64,000 nt of DNA from Zanthoxylum bungeanum (taxonomy: Eukaryota; Streptophyta; Magnoliopsida; Sapindales; Rutaceae). The notes under the pieces are model-generated. The model was not told where the DNA came from. It did no database searches and worked only from the letters and a program-made list of their open reading frames with translations. Each line of letters begins with the position of its first letter. Position 1 is the stretch's first letter. Positions 34,099-44,625 of the stretch are shown one piece after another. The stretch spans positions 1-64,000 of the forward strand of contig SKCR01036116.1 of assembly GCA_019454045.1 (NCBI GenBank), written 5' to 3'. The position numbers were made by a program, and so were the translations under genes.

Positions 34099-37000
34099 TG
34101 TTGGCTTTGCATTTTTGCATGTGAAACCCGATGATGAGCCTTAGTTGGAGGCACTACCTTTTTAGTTAAGGACGTTGCGGGAAACAAGCGTCAGAAGGGA
34201 ATCAGTATTTCATTAGATTTTTTATTCGCTTGTTTAGCGTCAAGCTCACTTGTTGAAACTCCGTTTTAAAGCACCCTTGGCCTAAAAAACCCCTCATCTA
34301 TCCCATACACACTTAGCCCACACACACAAAGTCCACTAACCAAGCCAAGACAAAGCCCACACCACATTAGGCCCACACGCCCATCACCCAAATTAAATAA
34401 AATATTAATTAGATAATGTATTTGAATTAAATATAATATTTAAACCATTTACCAATTAAATAAAACATAAAATATAATCATACCTAATTTAGACAAATCA
34501 AATATATTAACTTCCTAACTAAACAAAATCATCTACTAAATTAAAAAGATGTCATGCCTAATTAAATCAATCATAACCAATTAAAAATACTGACTTCCTA
34601 ATCTAACAAATTGTATTCCTAAACCAAGCCAATCAAATATTCAACCTTCCTAATTGACCAAATTTTGTCCCCCAATCAAATATATATTTTCCTTTTGTGA
34701 TACTAATTAGATATTACAAATCCCTATCAATGCAAACCCTAATTGACAACTATAAAACACACACTAAATCAACCCTAAGAAGACACTCACTCACGGCTCA
34801 TTCAAAAACAAGACCAAAATTGCAACCCTAATTCTCTAACACACGGCAGTGACTAAAGAAATAAACCCTCCTATTGCCGCATCATCCAAGCCTCACTGCC
34901 ACATTAACCTCTCACAGCCTTATTGCCACATTAGCACTCACGTAAGACACCCACAGCCAATTCAAGCCACAAGCATACATTAAGCAATTAATAATCGCGC
35001 AGCACCCTCACAGCCATCATCCCTCTCGCATGCACACGTCAAAGCCACCTAACCCTCACTCAAACAATCACAAGCCACGATAAACCCTAATATACTCTTA
35101 TCTTCCTCAAGCATAAAGGCCTTCATCAGCCCCTGCCTTTTTAGGCCACAGCCAGACCATCAACGTAAAGCACTCAACCACTCAGGCTACGCCTAACGCA
35201 CCACTCATAGCCTCACTCCTCACAACCATCCACTACCCATACACTCGCGCCTAAAGTCTTATTCCCTGTACGCCTAAAACAGCCAGTAAACTACCATTGA
35301 ACAGCCACAGAAACCAGCCAAAACATAGTCGCAAACCCCACCTTACTGCACGCCAAAACTGCTCTCTGTTCAGCCCCTCAAATTATCGAGAAACTATCCA
35401 TTGCACTGCCGAACAAACCAAGATAAATCAACCCCACAAACTGCCCAGTAAAACAGTCCAGAAACCGCCCAAAACAGTCCCCGAAACACCCAAAATAGTA
35501 CCTTAAACAACTAAAAACAGTGACAAGAAAACCACGAGGAAATAGCAGCAAAACGGAGTCAAAATGGTAGCTTGAGCAGTGAACCAGCGAGGTAAAATGC
35601 AAACCAGTGAACCAGAAAGGTTGCGGTGTGATAGCCCTTCTGACGGCTGTGAAACGCGAGTTCGAAAGTCGAATAAAAGGTTAGACTTGAGGGTATTTTC
35701 CACATTCATTTTCTATTTTATTTGCATTATTTATTGAGTATTGTTTGCATGATTTTTATGTTGAAATGCATGTTGTGGCCCTTGAGTAGATAAATATACA
35801 TGGATTATGAGATATTGTTTGTTGTGGCTTTGGAAAGATGTGTCAATTCTCGCGGTATATCGGATGGAAACCCGGACATAAATTTCATAGCTGATTCCGA
35901 ATGGACGGTAGTATGATCTGTACTCGGGATACAACTCCACATACCGCTTGAGTAAACGACACTTTCTTTTGTTTTATATTGCTTTTATTTATTATTTTTC
36001 GTCATTTGAATTCCGCATGTTATTTGTATGCATGATGAAATCGAGCGCATGAGCTTAGTAAGTCGGATTAAAGGTCCCCTATTTGGAGGGGTTAAAATCC
36101 TTTACCACGATGCTTTGCCGCGCCGGTTGATGTGTGTTCGGTTGAATGTGAGATATGTTCAATCGGGCATACTAAGTTTGATGTTATTGTCTTTATTCAT
36201 TGTATGCGTGATGCAATCGAGCGTATGGGCTTAGTAAGTCAGATTAAAGGTCCCCTATTTGGAGGGGTTAAAATCCTTTACCACGATGCTTTGCCGCACC
36301 GGTTGATATATATTCGGTTGAATATAATATGTGTTCAATCGGGTATACGAAGTCTCATATAGTTGTCTTTGTCTTTGTACGCATTGTAATGGAAAGCGCA
36401 TGGGCTTATTGTGTTGGACTAAAAAGGTTCTCCATTTGGGGGAAGAAAAAGCCTAAAAGGCTACCTTTACCATGATATTCGCCGCGTCTTTCATATATTG
36501 GATGCATCATTTACCTTAGTCTTGGCTTAATGTAGTATAATTCATATATCCATGTTATGGTAGCATTTGAGTATTATTTCTTATAGTATATCGGATGGAA
36601 ACCCAGACATAAATTCCGTAGCCGATTCCGAATGGACGGTAATGCGGTCTGTACTTGGGATACAATTCCACGTACCACTTGGAAAAGTGCTCACATGTGT
36701 GCTTGTGTCCATATTAGTTATCTTCTTTTGCACTAAGTCATGGCATGCTTACTTTAATGCCTAATTGCATCCTTAAGTGTCTTTTTGCATTATGTACTTA
36801 GTTGACCCTTTTATTTGTGCATGGACATGTAATGGTTATTTGTTTATGATATATCTATGAAATCACATTTGATTCGCCTTTATGTGTGCGTGTGGTTAGA
36901 GTGTGCTTGTGTTTCCATGAATACAATATGTCAATGAAGTTGTATGTTTGTTGCTACTTTGACGTACTTTCAAGCATGCAATCTTAGATGTGAAATATAT

Positions 37001-37320
37001 GCAAATTTATGTGTAAGTTTTATTTTTGTGCATATGGGCTTAGAAGCATAATACTCTTGGAAATAAGTGTTACTTAAGCTTGATTAAATTATTACACAAA
37101 TCCTTGCATTACAAGTGACATAAGTAAGAGACCATTCCGAACCCAACGGTTTGAGGTCTTCCCTTGCGAGGGGTGAGTGCGGCCTTAAATCTCATTTTCC
37201 CGGTTCACATCGGGTGGCGACTCCATTATTCTCCGGTTTAGTCCCCCGTGGCTACTCCGTACTCCCGACTAGGCTGCGAACCTCGGACAGCATGCGTCGC
37301 CCAGTTCCTGTGTTCCCACA
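34099..37320 (+). repeat. Solo LTR S, family related to O
   Basis: It starts TGTTGGCTTTGCATTTTTGC and ends GTGTTCCCACA. The perfect TSD is GTGAG (34094-34098 and 37321-37325). No internal sequence, PBS or mate is present. Length is 3,222 bp. It shares with the O LTR the start (cccgatgatgag...ggcactacct), a ~95-bp block (twice here, at 35856 and 36587) and the U5 end (ccattccgaacccaacggtttgaggtcttccc...cccggttcacatcgggtggcgactcc). A ~175-bp unit is repeated at about 36031, 36206 and, partly, 36381. The short ORFs carry no known domain. Confidence 0.93.
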
Positions 37321-37507
37321 GTGAGGATCAGAGAGTGTCTGAAACATTAAGGGCATATTCCTCCTTATGTTCGGTAACACTGGAGCAAGCAAACACTACA
37401 TGGGTATCATCCCTCCCCGTGCTATGCTTCTCACATATCCAATTGGGCAGGCAAAATACATAGGAACACATTCTTTGCGCTGTATTTCTCAAACCGGCCA
37501 GGCAGAC
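37321..37507 (-). other. T2 3' UTR just after the captured genes
   Basis: On minus, directly after the captured sequence, 'gcctggccggtttgagaaatac' matches T3 47450-47475. It is followed by a ~134-bp repeat unit (gtgagaagcatagcacgggg) as in T3, showing that normal Tat 3' UTR resumes at about 37507. Confidence 0.8.
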
Positions 37508-39008
37508 CATCTCATAACTAAACATTTCATCATCCGTATACTCATCCAATCCACGAACAACCAGAACATAAGTGGGACCTGTGTCTGATCATTTCTTTCC
37601 CAAAGGTATTACATTGGATACATTCATATCTGCTGGAGGAGAATCATCAGTTCTCGCTTCATTGCACTGAAAGCGGGATGTACGCCGGGCAAAATTCACA
37701 AAGCCACAGATGAAGCACATCCAGTCAGATGGTATTGTGCTTTTATGTACAGCATGGCCTCCGCTCATAGCACTTTCATGACCAAAATCTCCACCTGAAA
37801 CCCTAGTTGGCCTACTATTGCACTCAAAGAAAAGTTTCATGTCATCCACAACAAGACTATCATCCCCAATCCTATCCATCATTGCAGCACTCTTATCCTT
37901 TAGCCGGCGAGCCTCTTCTGTGATACTCTTCTCCAGGTTCTTTTGCTTCTCTTTAGCAGTAGCCCTTATGGCGTGCAACTGGTCCAATATCACAGCCAAA
38001 TCCGGACCCAAGCTCATCATTTCCTCTTCAATCTTCTCTCTCTCTTCTTGGTTCCGGGCTCTTGCCAAACGAGTACACCATACAACTTTCAACCGGTTAC
38101 GCAAAAAGAACTTAATGAGGCTGAACTTATCAAACTGAAGATGGTAGACCAGCTTATTCTCAACTTCTCTATCATCGCCCTCCACAAGTATCTTAAGAAC
38201 CTCTTCTGCGAGCTTTTGGCACTGCTGTGGGTAAATCTGTTGGTCAAAAGCTTGAGAGATTTTCCTCTAAAGCCAATAAGCATCAATATCCTGGACATTA
38301 AGATTTGTGCCCTCATCGGCATCAAGTGACCCATCATCATCAATCCCACCACCCATTTGCATAGCTCCAAAACCATGGGGCTCAACCACATCTTCATCCT
38401 CCTGCACCATATCCAAATCACTCTCTTCCTCCTCACCATCCTCGTCAAACTCAACGGCCACACCCATATCATCATCAAGATCCTCGCCGCCGTTAGCGGT
38501 ATCATTAACAACATCATTCTCATCTTGGTAATCAGTAATAAGCTTCCCAAAAGAAACAAGCTGATCAAACAAATTATTAGGAATCGGGTCCAACAACTTC
38601 TCAATGTCATTTTTCTTGTCAGGGTTTTCAACAGAATCATTCTTAAGAATAGCAAAAACCTCATTAGCAGCACCATTAACAATATTAAGCGGCTGGCCAC
38701 CCAAATGATGTTGAATAACACTAAGAATAAGCAGCCTTAGTTTCCTTAGTTTTGGGCTGATAGGTCCCTTCCTCGGACACAGTAAGCACACTCTCCTCAC
38801 GGAGACGACGTCTCTTGCTCTGACGAGCATGAACCGCATAAGCATTAGGGTCACGATCCTTTTTCTTCTTAGACTTCTTCAATTTGGGAAGAGTCTCCAG
38901 CTCACCAGTCGGCTCGTGAGTGTCACGAGGACGAGAGTCAGTCGTTAACACCAAACTAGAGTTTGCTCTGTACTCGTACTGTTTGTTTCGGGCGTGTGAC
39001 TCAGCCAT
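37508..39008 (-). pseudogene. Captured chimera: BRR2 N-terminus plus RBM5/SUA-like ZnF-RRM
   Basis: On minus, from ATG at 39008, the protein matches the N-terminus of plant BRR2, the U5 snRNP 200-kDa helicase: KQYEYRANSSLVLTTDSRPR, QSKRRRLREESVLT, then after a frameshift LSVIQHHLGGQPLNIVNGAA, LDDDMGVAVEFDE, EGTNLNVQDIDAYWL, and FSLIKFFLRNRLKVVWCTRL to ITEEARRLKDKSA (about 37880). The helicase domains are absent. It then joins a different protein: DWMCFICGFVNFARRTSRFQ, a RanBP2-type zinc finger, then GPTYVLVVRGLDEYTDDEM, the start of an RRM, an order seen in RBM5/10 and plant SUA splicing regulators. Damage: an ~8-nt deletion at about 38722 (frameshift), stops at 38267 and 37589, and the third zinc Cys replaced by Arg. 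A ~28-residue internal deletion follows 'GELETL'. No introns are seen. Confidence 0.88.
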
Positions 39009-39077
39009 TTTATTAATAGATTTAGAAATACCAAAACTACCGGTCTTATATCAACGTATCTTCTTCTATTCTTTTTC

Positions 39078-39155
39078 CTACATATTTTCCTCTATTTTCG
39101 CCATCCATTCTGCTGTTGAACTCCTCGACGACTGGCGATTTCCACTTTCTGCCAT
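39078..39155 (-). pseudogene. gag: Residual Tat gag start in T2
   Basis: On minus, ATG at 39155 opens MAESGNRQSSRSSTAEWMAK and stops after 25 codons (TAG, 39078-39080). It aligns with the gag start of T3 (MAEGGNHWSSGSSTADWMEK, 41587). The captured sequence begins shortly after; 39009-39077 has no T3 match and may be 5' UTR of the captured BRR2 gene. Confidence 0.85.
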
Positions 39156-39186
39156 CGTCTTACCACGCGAGCTGCTTTTCGTTGAT

Positions 39187-39204
39187 TCCCCACAGACGGC
39201 GCCA
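39187..39204 (-). other. Primer binding site of T2
   Basis: Minus reads TGGCGCCGTCTGTGGGGA, 2 bp after the 5' LTR and identical to the PBS of T3. This shows the element kept the signal for reverse-transcription priming. Confidence 0.93.
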
Positions 39205-39206
39205 AC

Positions 39207-39974
39207 TGTTGACGGCTGATTTTGGTCTCAGGGCAATATGAGAATATTACTCCCGAGACAATCCTCCCTCAATAGTGAATTTGTTCGGTTAAGGGGAAAC
39301 CAAAAGCAAATTTAGCAAAAGACAGATAAATACACCAATCAACAAGGAGATTTAACGTGGTTCGGCGGATCAGATCTCACCTACGTCCACGGGCACAAAA
39401 CGGATGATACTTTTATTACTGAGATATGCTTCTCCGATCTCTCTTTTGTTTACAAGTCTCACAATAATGATTCTGATCTTGATTCTTCTTCTCATTCGCA
39501 TACTTTATCCTCCTATTTATAATAGTGTAGAAATCAGATTCATTTTCCTACAAGAATTTCCTAGTTAAACAATTTCATTTTCCCATAAGGATTCCTAATC
39601 AAAACTACATTTACTTTCTTTATCATGCTAGGACTTTGACTCACCAATTTTCCCCACGAAAATAGGATAACTTGTCATCTTATCCGCAAGAATAGGGTGT
39701 CATCTTCTGGAGCATATCTCGCTATCTGGTCGGTCTTCATGAGGTCGGTCATGATAGTCATTTGAGCTGAGAATGTTGCTACCGATCTGATAATGCTCGG
39801 TCATCCGAACCAAAGTGGTCGGTCACCTATCATCAAGTGTTCGATCTCTACCTGTTGGTTTTATAACACTCATGTGCTCGGATCGGCATTAATGATTTCT
39901 ACCGAAAAGGAAATTACTCTTTTTACCCCTGCCGTACTCATTAAATAACATAAGTCATGAAAACACCATCAACA
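39207..39974 (-). repeat. 5' LTR of T2
   Basis: On minus it starts TGTTGATGGTG and ends CCGTCAACA, followed by GT and the PBS. A TATA box (TATAAATA on minus) lies at 39514-39521. Length is 768 bp. Confidence 0.95.
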
Positions 39975-39979
39975 TATTT

Positions 39980-40805
39980 TAAAAAATATTTACCGACTGA
40001 TTTTTTCGGTCACTAAACGAAACGACAAATTAAAGCGCCATAGTCTGGGGACATTCGCCGATGGAATTTTATTTGGATAAATTCGTCAGATTACAGATTA
40101 GGTTATGCAGCCTCCCATCTCTTTTTCTCCCACTCCTCTCTCTACCCCTTTCAGTTTTTCTCTCGCTAGCCCTACTCGGTTACTTTCTCTCTCCCCCCTC
40201 GGTTTATCTCATTCTTCCTCCACTCCATAAATGGTAAAATTTATTATTGTTGTAACTTTTAACTTGTTATAATTGTTGTTATTTTTTGATTAATTGTTAT
40301 TATAATTTTATGTTAATTATGTTGTAATTTTTTATTAGTCGTTGATATTATTTTTGTATTTTTTTTATTTAGGGTTAATAAAATTTTTGGGTTAATTGTT
40401 TTTATTTTCATGTTAATTTTTGTATTTTTAGGGTTAATAGTTATATTTTATTTATTATTTATTTATTTTGTAAATTATTGTTATTTTTAGGTTAATTTTT
40501 TTAATCTATCAATTATTTTTACAATAAGGAGAGCACCGTTAGCATAGAGTACACGTAGTTCGAACGTAGTGTAACTTGCGTACAGATGTAGAACTGACAT
40601 CTACACACTACTTACACTCCATTGGAGCACCTGTTCTATTTACTACTAGTTATCTTCTCTTCTTCCATAAACTATAATATAATTATTAACGAAATTTTCG
40701 TTGGTAAATAACCGGCATTTTATTGATAAATTTGGCGATGGAATTTCCATAGGTTATTATCGACATAAATGAATCTTTTCGGTGAAATAATTAGCAGTAA
40801 GAATG
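39980..40805. other. Unassigned AT-rich DNA between T2 and T3
   Basis: No gene recognised. It contains pyrimidine-rich sequence (40110-40230), T-rich low-complexity DNA (40230-40510) and motifs such as 'gccgatggaattttat' and 'cgaaattttcg' resembling CACTA-transposon subterminal repeats. It joins 53082 if T3 is removed. Confidence 0.55.
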
Positions 40806-40810
40806 TTATC

Positions 40811-41535
40811 TGTGGATGGTATTTTCAAGTACTATGGTATTTAAGCAGCACGACAGGGGTAAAAGGGTAACTCCCTTCATGTTCAAGATTATTAATGCCG
40901 ACCCGACCACTAAAAGCCAATAGTAAGGGGCCGAGCACTTCATGATCGGTAACCGACCACTTCAGATTGGATGGTCGGGCATTATCAGATCGATAGCAGC
41001 ATTCTCAGTTCAAAAGACCATTGTGACCGACCTCATGAAGACCGAGAATATGGCGAGATATGCTCCAGAAGATAAAACATCCTATTTTTACGGATAAGAA
41101 GATAAGTTATCCTACTTTCATGGGGAAAAGTTGATAAGTCAGTGTCCTAATAGGATAAAAGAAGTGAAGGTAGTTTCGACTAAGAATTCTTATGGGAAAA
41201 TTAAAACTGTTTCTTTTCTATTATAAATAGGAGGGGAAAGCGTGCTTGTAAGGTAGAGTGGAGAAGAGAACAAGAGAGAATTAGGCTTGTAAACACAAAA
41301 CAGATCAGAGAAATATATTTCGGTAATAAAACATCGTCCGTTCTGTGCCCATGGATGTAGGTTGGATCTGATCCGCCAAACCACGTTAAATCTCTTTGTT
41401 GATTGGTGAATTTACTTATCTTTTGCCAAATTTACTTTTGGTTTCCCATAAACAAAACAAATTCACAGTTGGAGGATGATTGTCTCGAGAGTAGAAAACT
41501 CTTATTGCCCCTGAGACCAAAATCAACCGTCAACA
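40811..41535 (+). repeat. 5' LTR of T3
   Basis: It starts TGTGGATGGTATTTTC (the mate starts TGTTGATGG) and ends CCGTCAACA. A TATA box TATAAATA lies at 41222-41229. The 'gtgcccatggatgtaggttgg...ccacgttaaat' region is shared with T1 and T2. Confidence 0.94.
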
Positions 41536-41537
41536 GT

Positions 41538-41555
41538 TGGCGCCGTCTGTGGGGA
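41538..41555 (+). other. Primer binding site of T3
   Basis: TGGCGCCGTCTGTGGGGA, 2 bp after the LTR. I do not assign the tRNA. Confidence 0.93.
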
Positions 41556-41586
41556 ATCAACAAAAAGCAGCTCGCGTAGTGAGACA

Positions 41587-43110
41587 ATGGCAGAAGGTGG
41601 AAATCACTGGTCGTCAGGGAGTTCAACAGCGGATTGGATGGAGAAGATGGAGGAAAATATGAGGAAAGATAGGTAGGAAAATCAAATCATTTGGAAATCC
41701 TTGATGAACAGATTGGAGAGGATGGAAGAGACGAATAATGAGAGACTTGAAGCCGGAACCAGTCGGAGGAGAGGTGAAATAGCGGAAGGAAAAAGGGTCG
41801 CATATATGAGTGATGACGATGAACCGAGGAGGAAAGGTCCCTACGGGATGAGGTCCGTAGTGGTAGAAAAAGATTTACAAACGGAGGATACGTGGGAAGA
41901 AGAAGAGGGGAGACAGTCGCCAGATTCTTCCTATGATGGTCCCCGCGACACCAGAAGGGGAGATAAGAAGGATGATGAAATTGGACGGGAAATCTCAAGT
42001 CATGAAGAACGCCGCACCTGGGGTGACCGACGAAAAGAAGGCCGCATGAGGCGGCACGGTAACACAGATGGAATATAAAATCTTGGTTAAGAAAAGAAAT
42101 GGCCAAGTGGAGAGTGAACCCAAAAACTGACACGAGAGATGCTCAGGACGACGAGGTTGAATCACCCTTCACTGAAGAAATAAGGTCGGTAAAATTCCCA
42201 AGTCGGTTCGACATGCCGTCCATGACGCCCTACAAAGGCCATAGTGATCCAAAATCCCATATCGAGGGTTTTGTCCTGTTAATGGAGGTCCAAGGAGTAG
42301 TAGGGGATGCTGTTTTCAAAGTATTCTCCCTAACCTTGGGGGGATCTGCCATTCTGTGGTTCAGAAGTCTAGCCCTGCGTCAATCGGAAGACAATCGGGG
42401 AATTGAGGCTCATGAAACAGGGGGATTCATTGAGCGGTACCATAGCATGGTGCTCGAGGTCGGAGGATATGAGTCGCTCGAGGCCTTGGAGATTTTGAAG
42501 GGAGCCTTAAAGATCGGAAAGCTATGGACTCACCTGAGGATCCAGGGTACACCAGATTATGCCACCGCTCTGGAAACAGCCCGGAAGTTTGTTTTGTTAG
42601 AAGATGAGGAGAGTTTTACCCGGATGGGGACAACTATCAGAGAGAGGACGATGAGGGCATAAGCTCCTCGCAGTTCAAAAAACCACCCCCGAGGCAAAGG
42701 GAATTCAAGCAGGTACCTCAGGATGACCAGGAAAAGATAATCTCGACCCATGTGAACCATGTGGCCGGGGAAGAGACATACATTCCTCTGAATAAACCAC
42801 TGGGGCAAATAGTCATGGAAATCCAGGGAAAATTTCTCTTGATAGAACCTGACCTCAGGAATTCCCGCCCGATAGGAGGAATAATAAATCATATTGCATG
42901 CATCATAATTTTAGGGGACATACGACGGATGATGCAAAGACTTGTAGGAGCAAATGGAAGACCTGGTGCGGAATGGGTACTTGAATAAATATATTGACCA
43001 TGAAGTTATGACAGCCAGGCAGAGAGCGCTTTGCCGACAGGTGAACACCATTGCAGGGGGAAAGACACTGGCCGGGGACTCTAACCGATCAAGAAAAAAC
43101 TATAGTCGAA
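41587..43110 (+). pseudogene. gag: Tat gag, broken
   Basis: ATG at 41587 follows the PBS by about 30 bp. The frame stops at codon 30 (TAG after RKDR), continues to 42078 as a highly charged region (EDTWEEEEGRQSPDSS), then shifts to 42099-42662 for the gag core (PSMTPYKGHSDPKSHIEGFV, LWFRSLA, FIERYHSMVLEVGGYESLEA). The remainder, about 42660-43110, is readable only in pieces. The charged N-terminal part followed by the core is the usual Tat order. Confidence 0.88.
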
Positions 43111-43760
43111 CTCAGGGGTTGGAATTGGTAGAAACAGAACGGGCCTTGGAAATACAAGGTGGTCGGGCAGTGCCAATAATGTTCACGGATGAGGATGCTC
43201 GAGGGGTGAGTTTCCCCCACGATGATGCATTAATAATCAAGGCGACAATCGGCGGTTCTGAGGTAGACCGAATCCTAGTGGACCCCGGGAGTGCAGTGGA
43301 TATAATCTCCAAGGAGGCTTTGGACGGCCTTGGTGTGGAGTATGCGACTCTAATCGACGATGGGACTCCCCTATACAGCTTCGGGGGCTCAACGGTCGTC
43401 CCATTGGGAGATACAACTGGCAATGACGATCGGAACCCGTCCCTGGACTCGGACGATTATGATAAATTTCACGGTGGTGGATTGCATGAGTAGTTACCAA
43501 GTCATTGTTGGTCGGCCTTTCATGATGAAGATAAAGGCTGCAATGTCTTGCTATTACTTAATGTTGAAGTTCCCCACCCTGGAAGGGATTGGAATCGTGC
43601 GCGGGAGTCAGAAGGTGGCTCGAAACTATTTTGCCACCCTCTCACGGGAAACCCTCTGCATTAAAGCGGGTACCCGGAAAAGGCAAGGGAATGAAGACGA
43701 GGAAGAAGCAAGTAAGGATCCGGGTCCTCGCCAAAAAAAGTTGTCCGGCTAAGAGCAGTC
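43111..43760 (+). pseudogene. Tat aspartic protease region
   Basis: Active-site segment VDRILVDPGSAVDIISKEAL, with D-P-G-S intact, followed by SFGGSTVVPLG. A frameshift at about 43400-43440 moves the rest (VVDCMSSYQVIVGRPFMMKI) into another frame ending at 43752. It would process the polyprotein. The motif is better preserved than in T1. Confidence 0.88.
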
Positions 43761-44625
43761 AAAGAATTAGAATGATAGAACTTTTCGGACCTAGGAAGAG
43801 TGTAAAAATAGAGGGAGACTCAGACGAGGTCCTGAAACAGGACCTGTTGAAGTGTTTAAAAAAGAGTACCCCGGACATCTTTGCATGGGGGTAGACGATA
43901 TGCCCGGGATTGCTCCAAAGTTCATCAATCATCGTTTGGCAGTAACCCCATCACACAAACCGGTCAAGCAAAAAAAAAGAGCCTTTAACCAAGAACGGTG
44001 CAGGATAATAGCTACCGATGTAGAAAAACTATTGAAAGCTGGTTTTATCAGAGAAGTGAAATACCCTGAGTGGGTATCAAATGTGGTATTAGTAAAGAAA
44101 TCCAATGGAAAGTGGAGGATGTGCGTGGATTTCACCGACCTCAACAAAGTGTGCCCGAAAGACAGCTTCCCACTACCAAACGTAGATCAGTTGGTGGATT
44201 CAACGGCAACCAGGGACTGCTAAGCTTTATGGATGCCTTCTCGGGATATAACCAGGTCAAGATGCATTCTGAGGACGAGGAGAAGACGACCTTTGTTACC
44301 AATCTTGGGCTTTACTGTTACAAAGTAATGCCCTTCGGATTAAAAAATACGGGGGCAACCTTTCAGAGGCTGGTGAACAAGATTTTCAAGCCACTCATCG
44401 GCGCATCGATGCTGGTATATATTGATGATATGATAACGATGTCTAAGGAGCCAGGGTGTCATGTAGCCGATCTGAAGAAAACCTTTGAATTGCTGAGGAA
44501 GCATAATTTAAAGCTCAACCCGGAGAAGTGTGCTTTCGGAGTGGCCTCGGGAAAGTTTTTGGGCTATATGGTAAGCTCCCGAGGCATAGAAGCAAACCCA
44601 TAGAAAATCCAAGCCGTCTGGACTT
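43761..44625 (+). pseudogene. Tat reverse transcriptase, one frameshift
   Basis: Motifs: FIREVKYPEWVSNVVLVKKS, WRMCVDFTDLNK, FPLPNVDQLVDSTA, a one-base deletion at about 44205-44215, then LLSFMDAFSGYNQVKMHSED, VMPFGLKNTGATFQRLV, VYIDDMITM (catalytic YIDD intact) and CAFGVASGKFLGYMVSSRGI. A stop follows 'EANP' at about 44601. Confidence 0.93.

Larger units (their letters stand above)
21174..39974 (-). mobile_element. Gene-capturing Tat-type element T2
   Basis: Full element on minus with a perfect TSD: TATTT at 21169-21173 and 39975-39979. In minus order: 5' LTR (39207-39974), PBS, short gag start, captured BRR2/RBM5-like chimera, 134-bp, 44-bp and 83-bp repeats, PPT, 3' LTR (21174-21942). No protease, RT, RNase H or integrase is present. 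Two later insertions (O with TSD ATCCC, S with TSD GTGAG) inflate it; without them it is about 4.7 kb. It must rely on proteins of an autonomous Tat relative. The two LTRs differ at about 28 positions plus one single-base indel by hand count (about 96% identity). Confidence 0.95.

Noticed and set aside
36028..36362. Pair of similar ORFs
   Set aside because: Reflects the 175-bp duplication inside solo LTR S; no protein family recognised.
38307..38740. Plus-strand ORFs opposite the BRR2-like sequence
   Set aside because: Antisense shadows of the acidic, Asp/Glu-rich BRR2 N-terminal coding sequence.
37508..39008. A resident host BRR2 gene interrupted by transposons
   Set aside because: The helicase domains are absent, a second gene is fused to it, and the fragment sits exactly between Tat leader and Tat 3' UTR inside LTRs with a TSD. 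Capture by the element explains this better.
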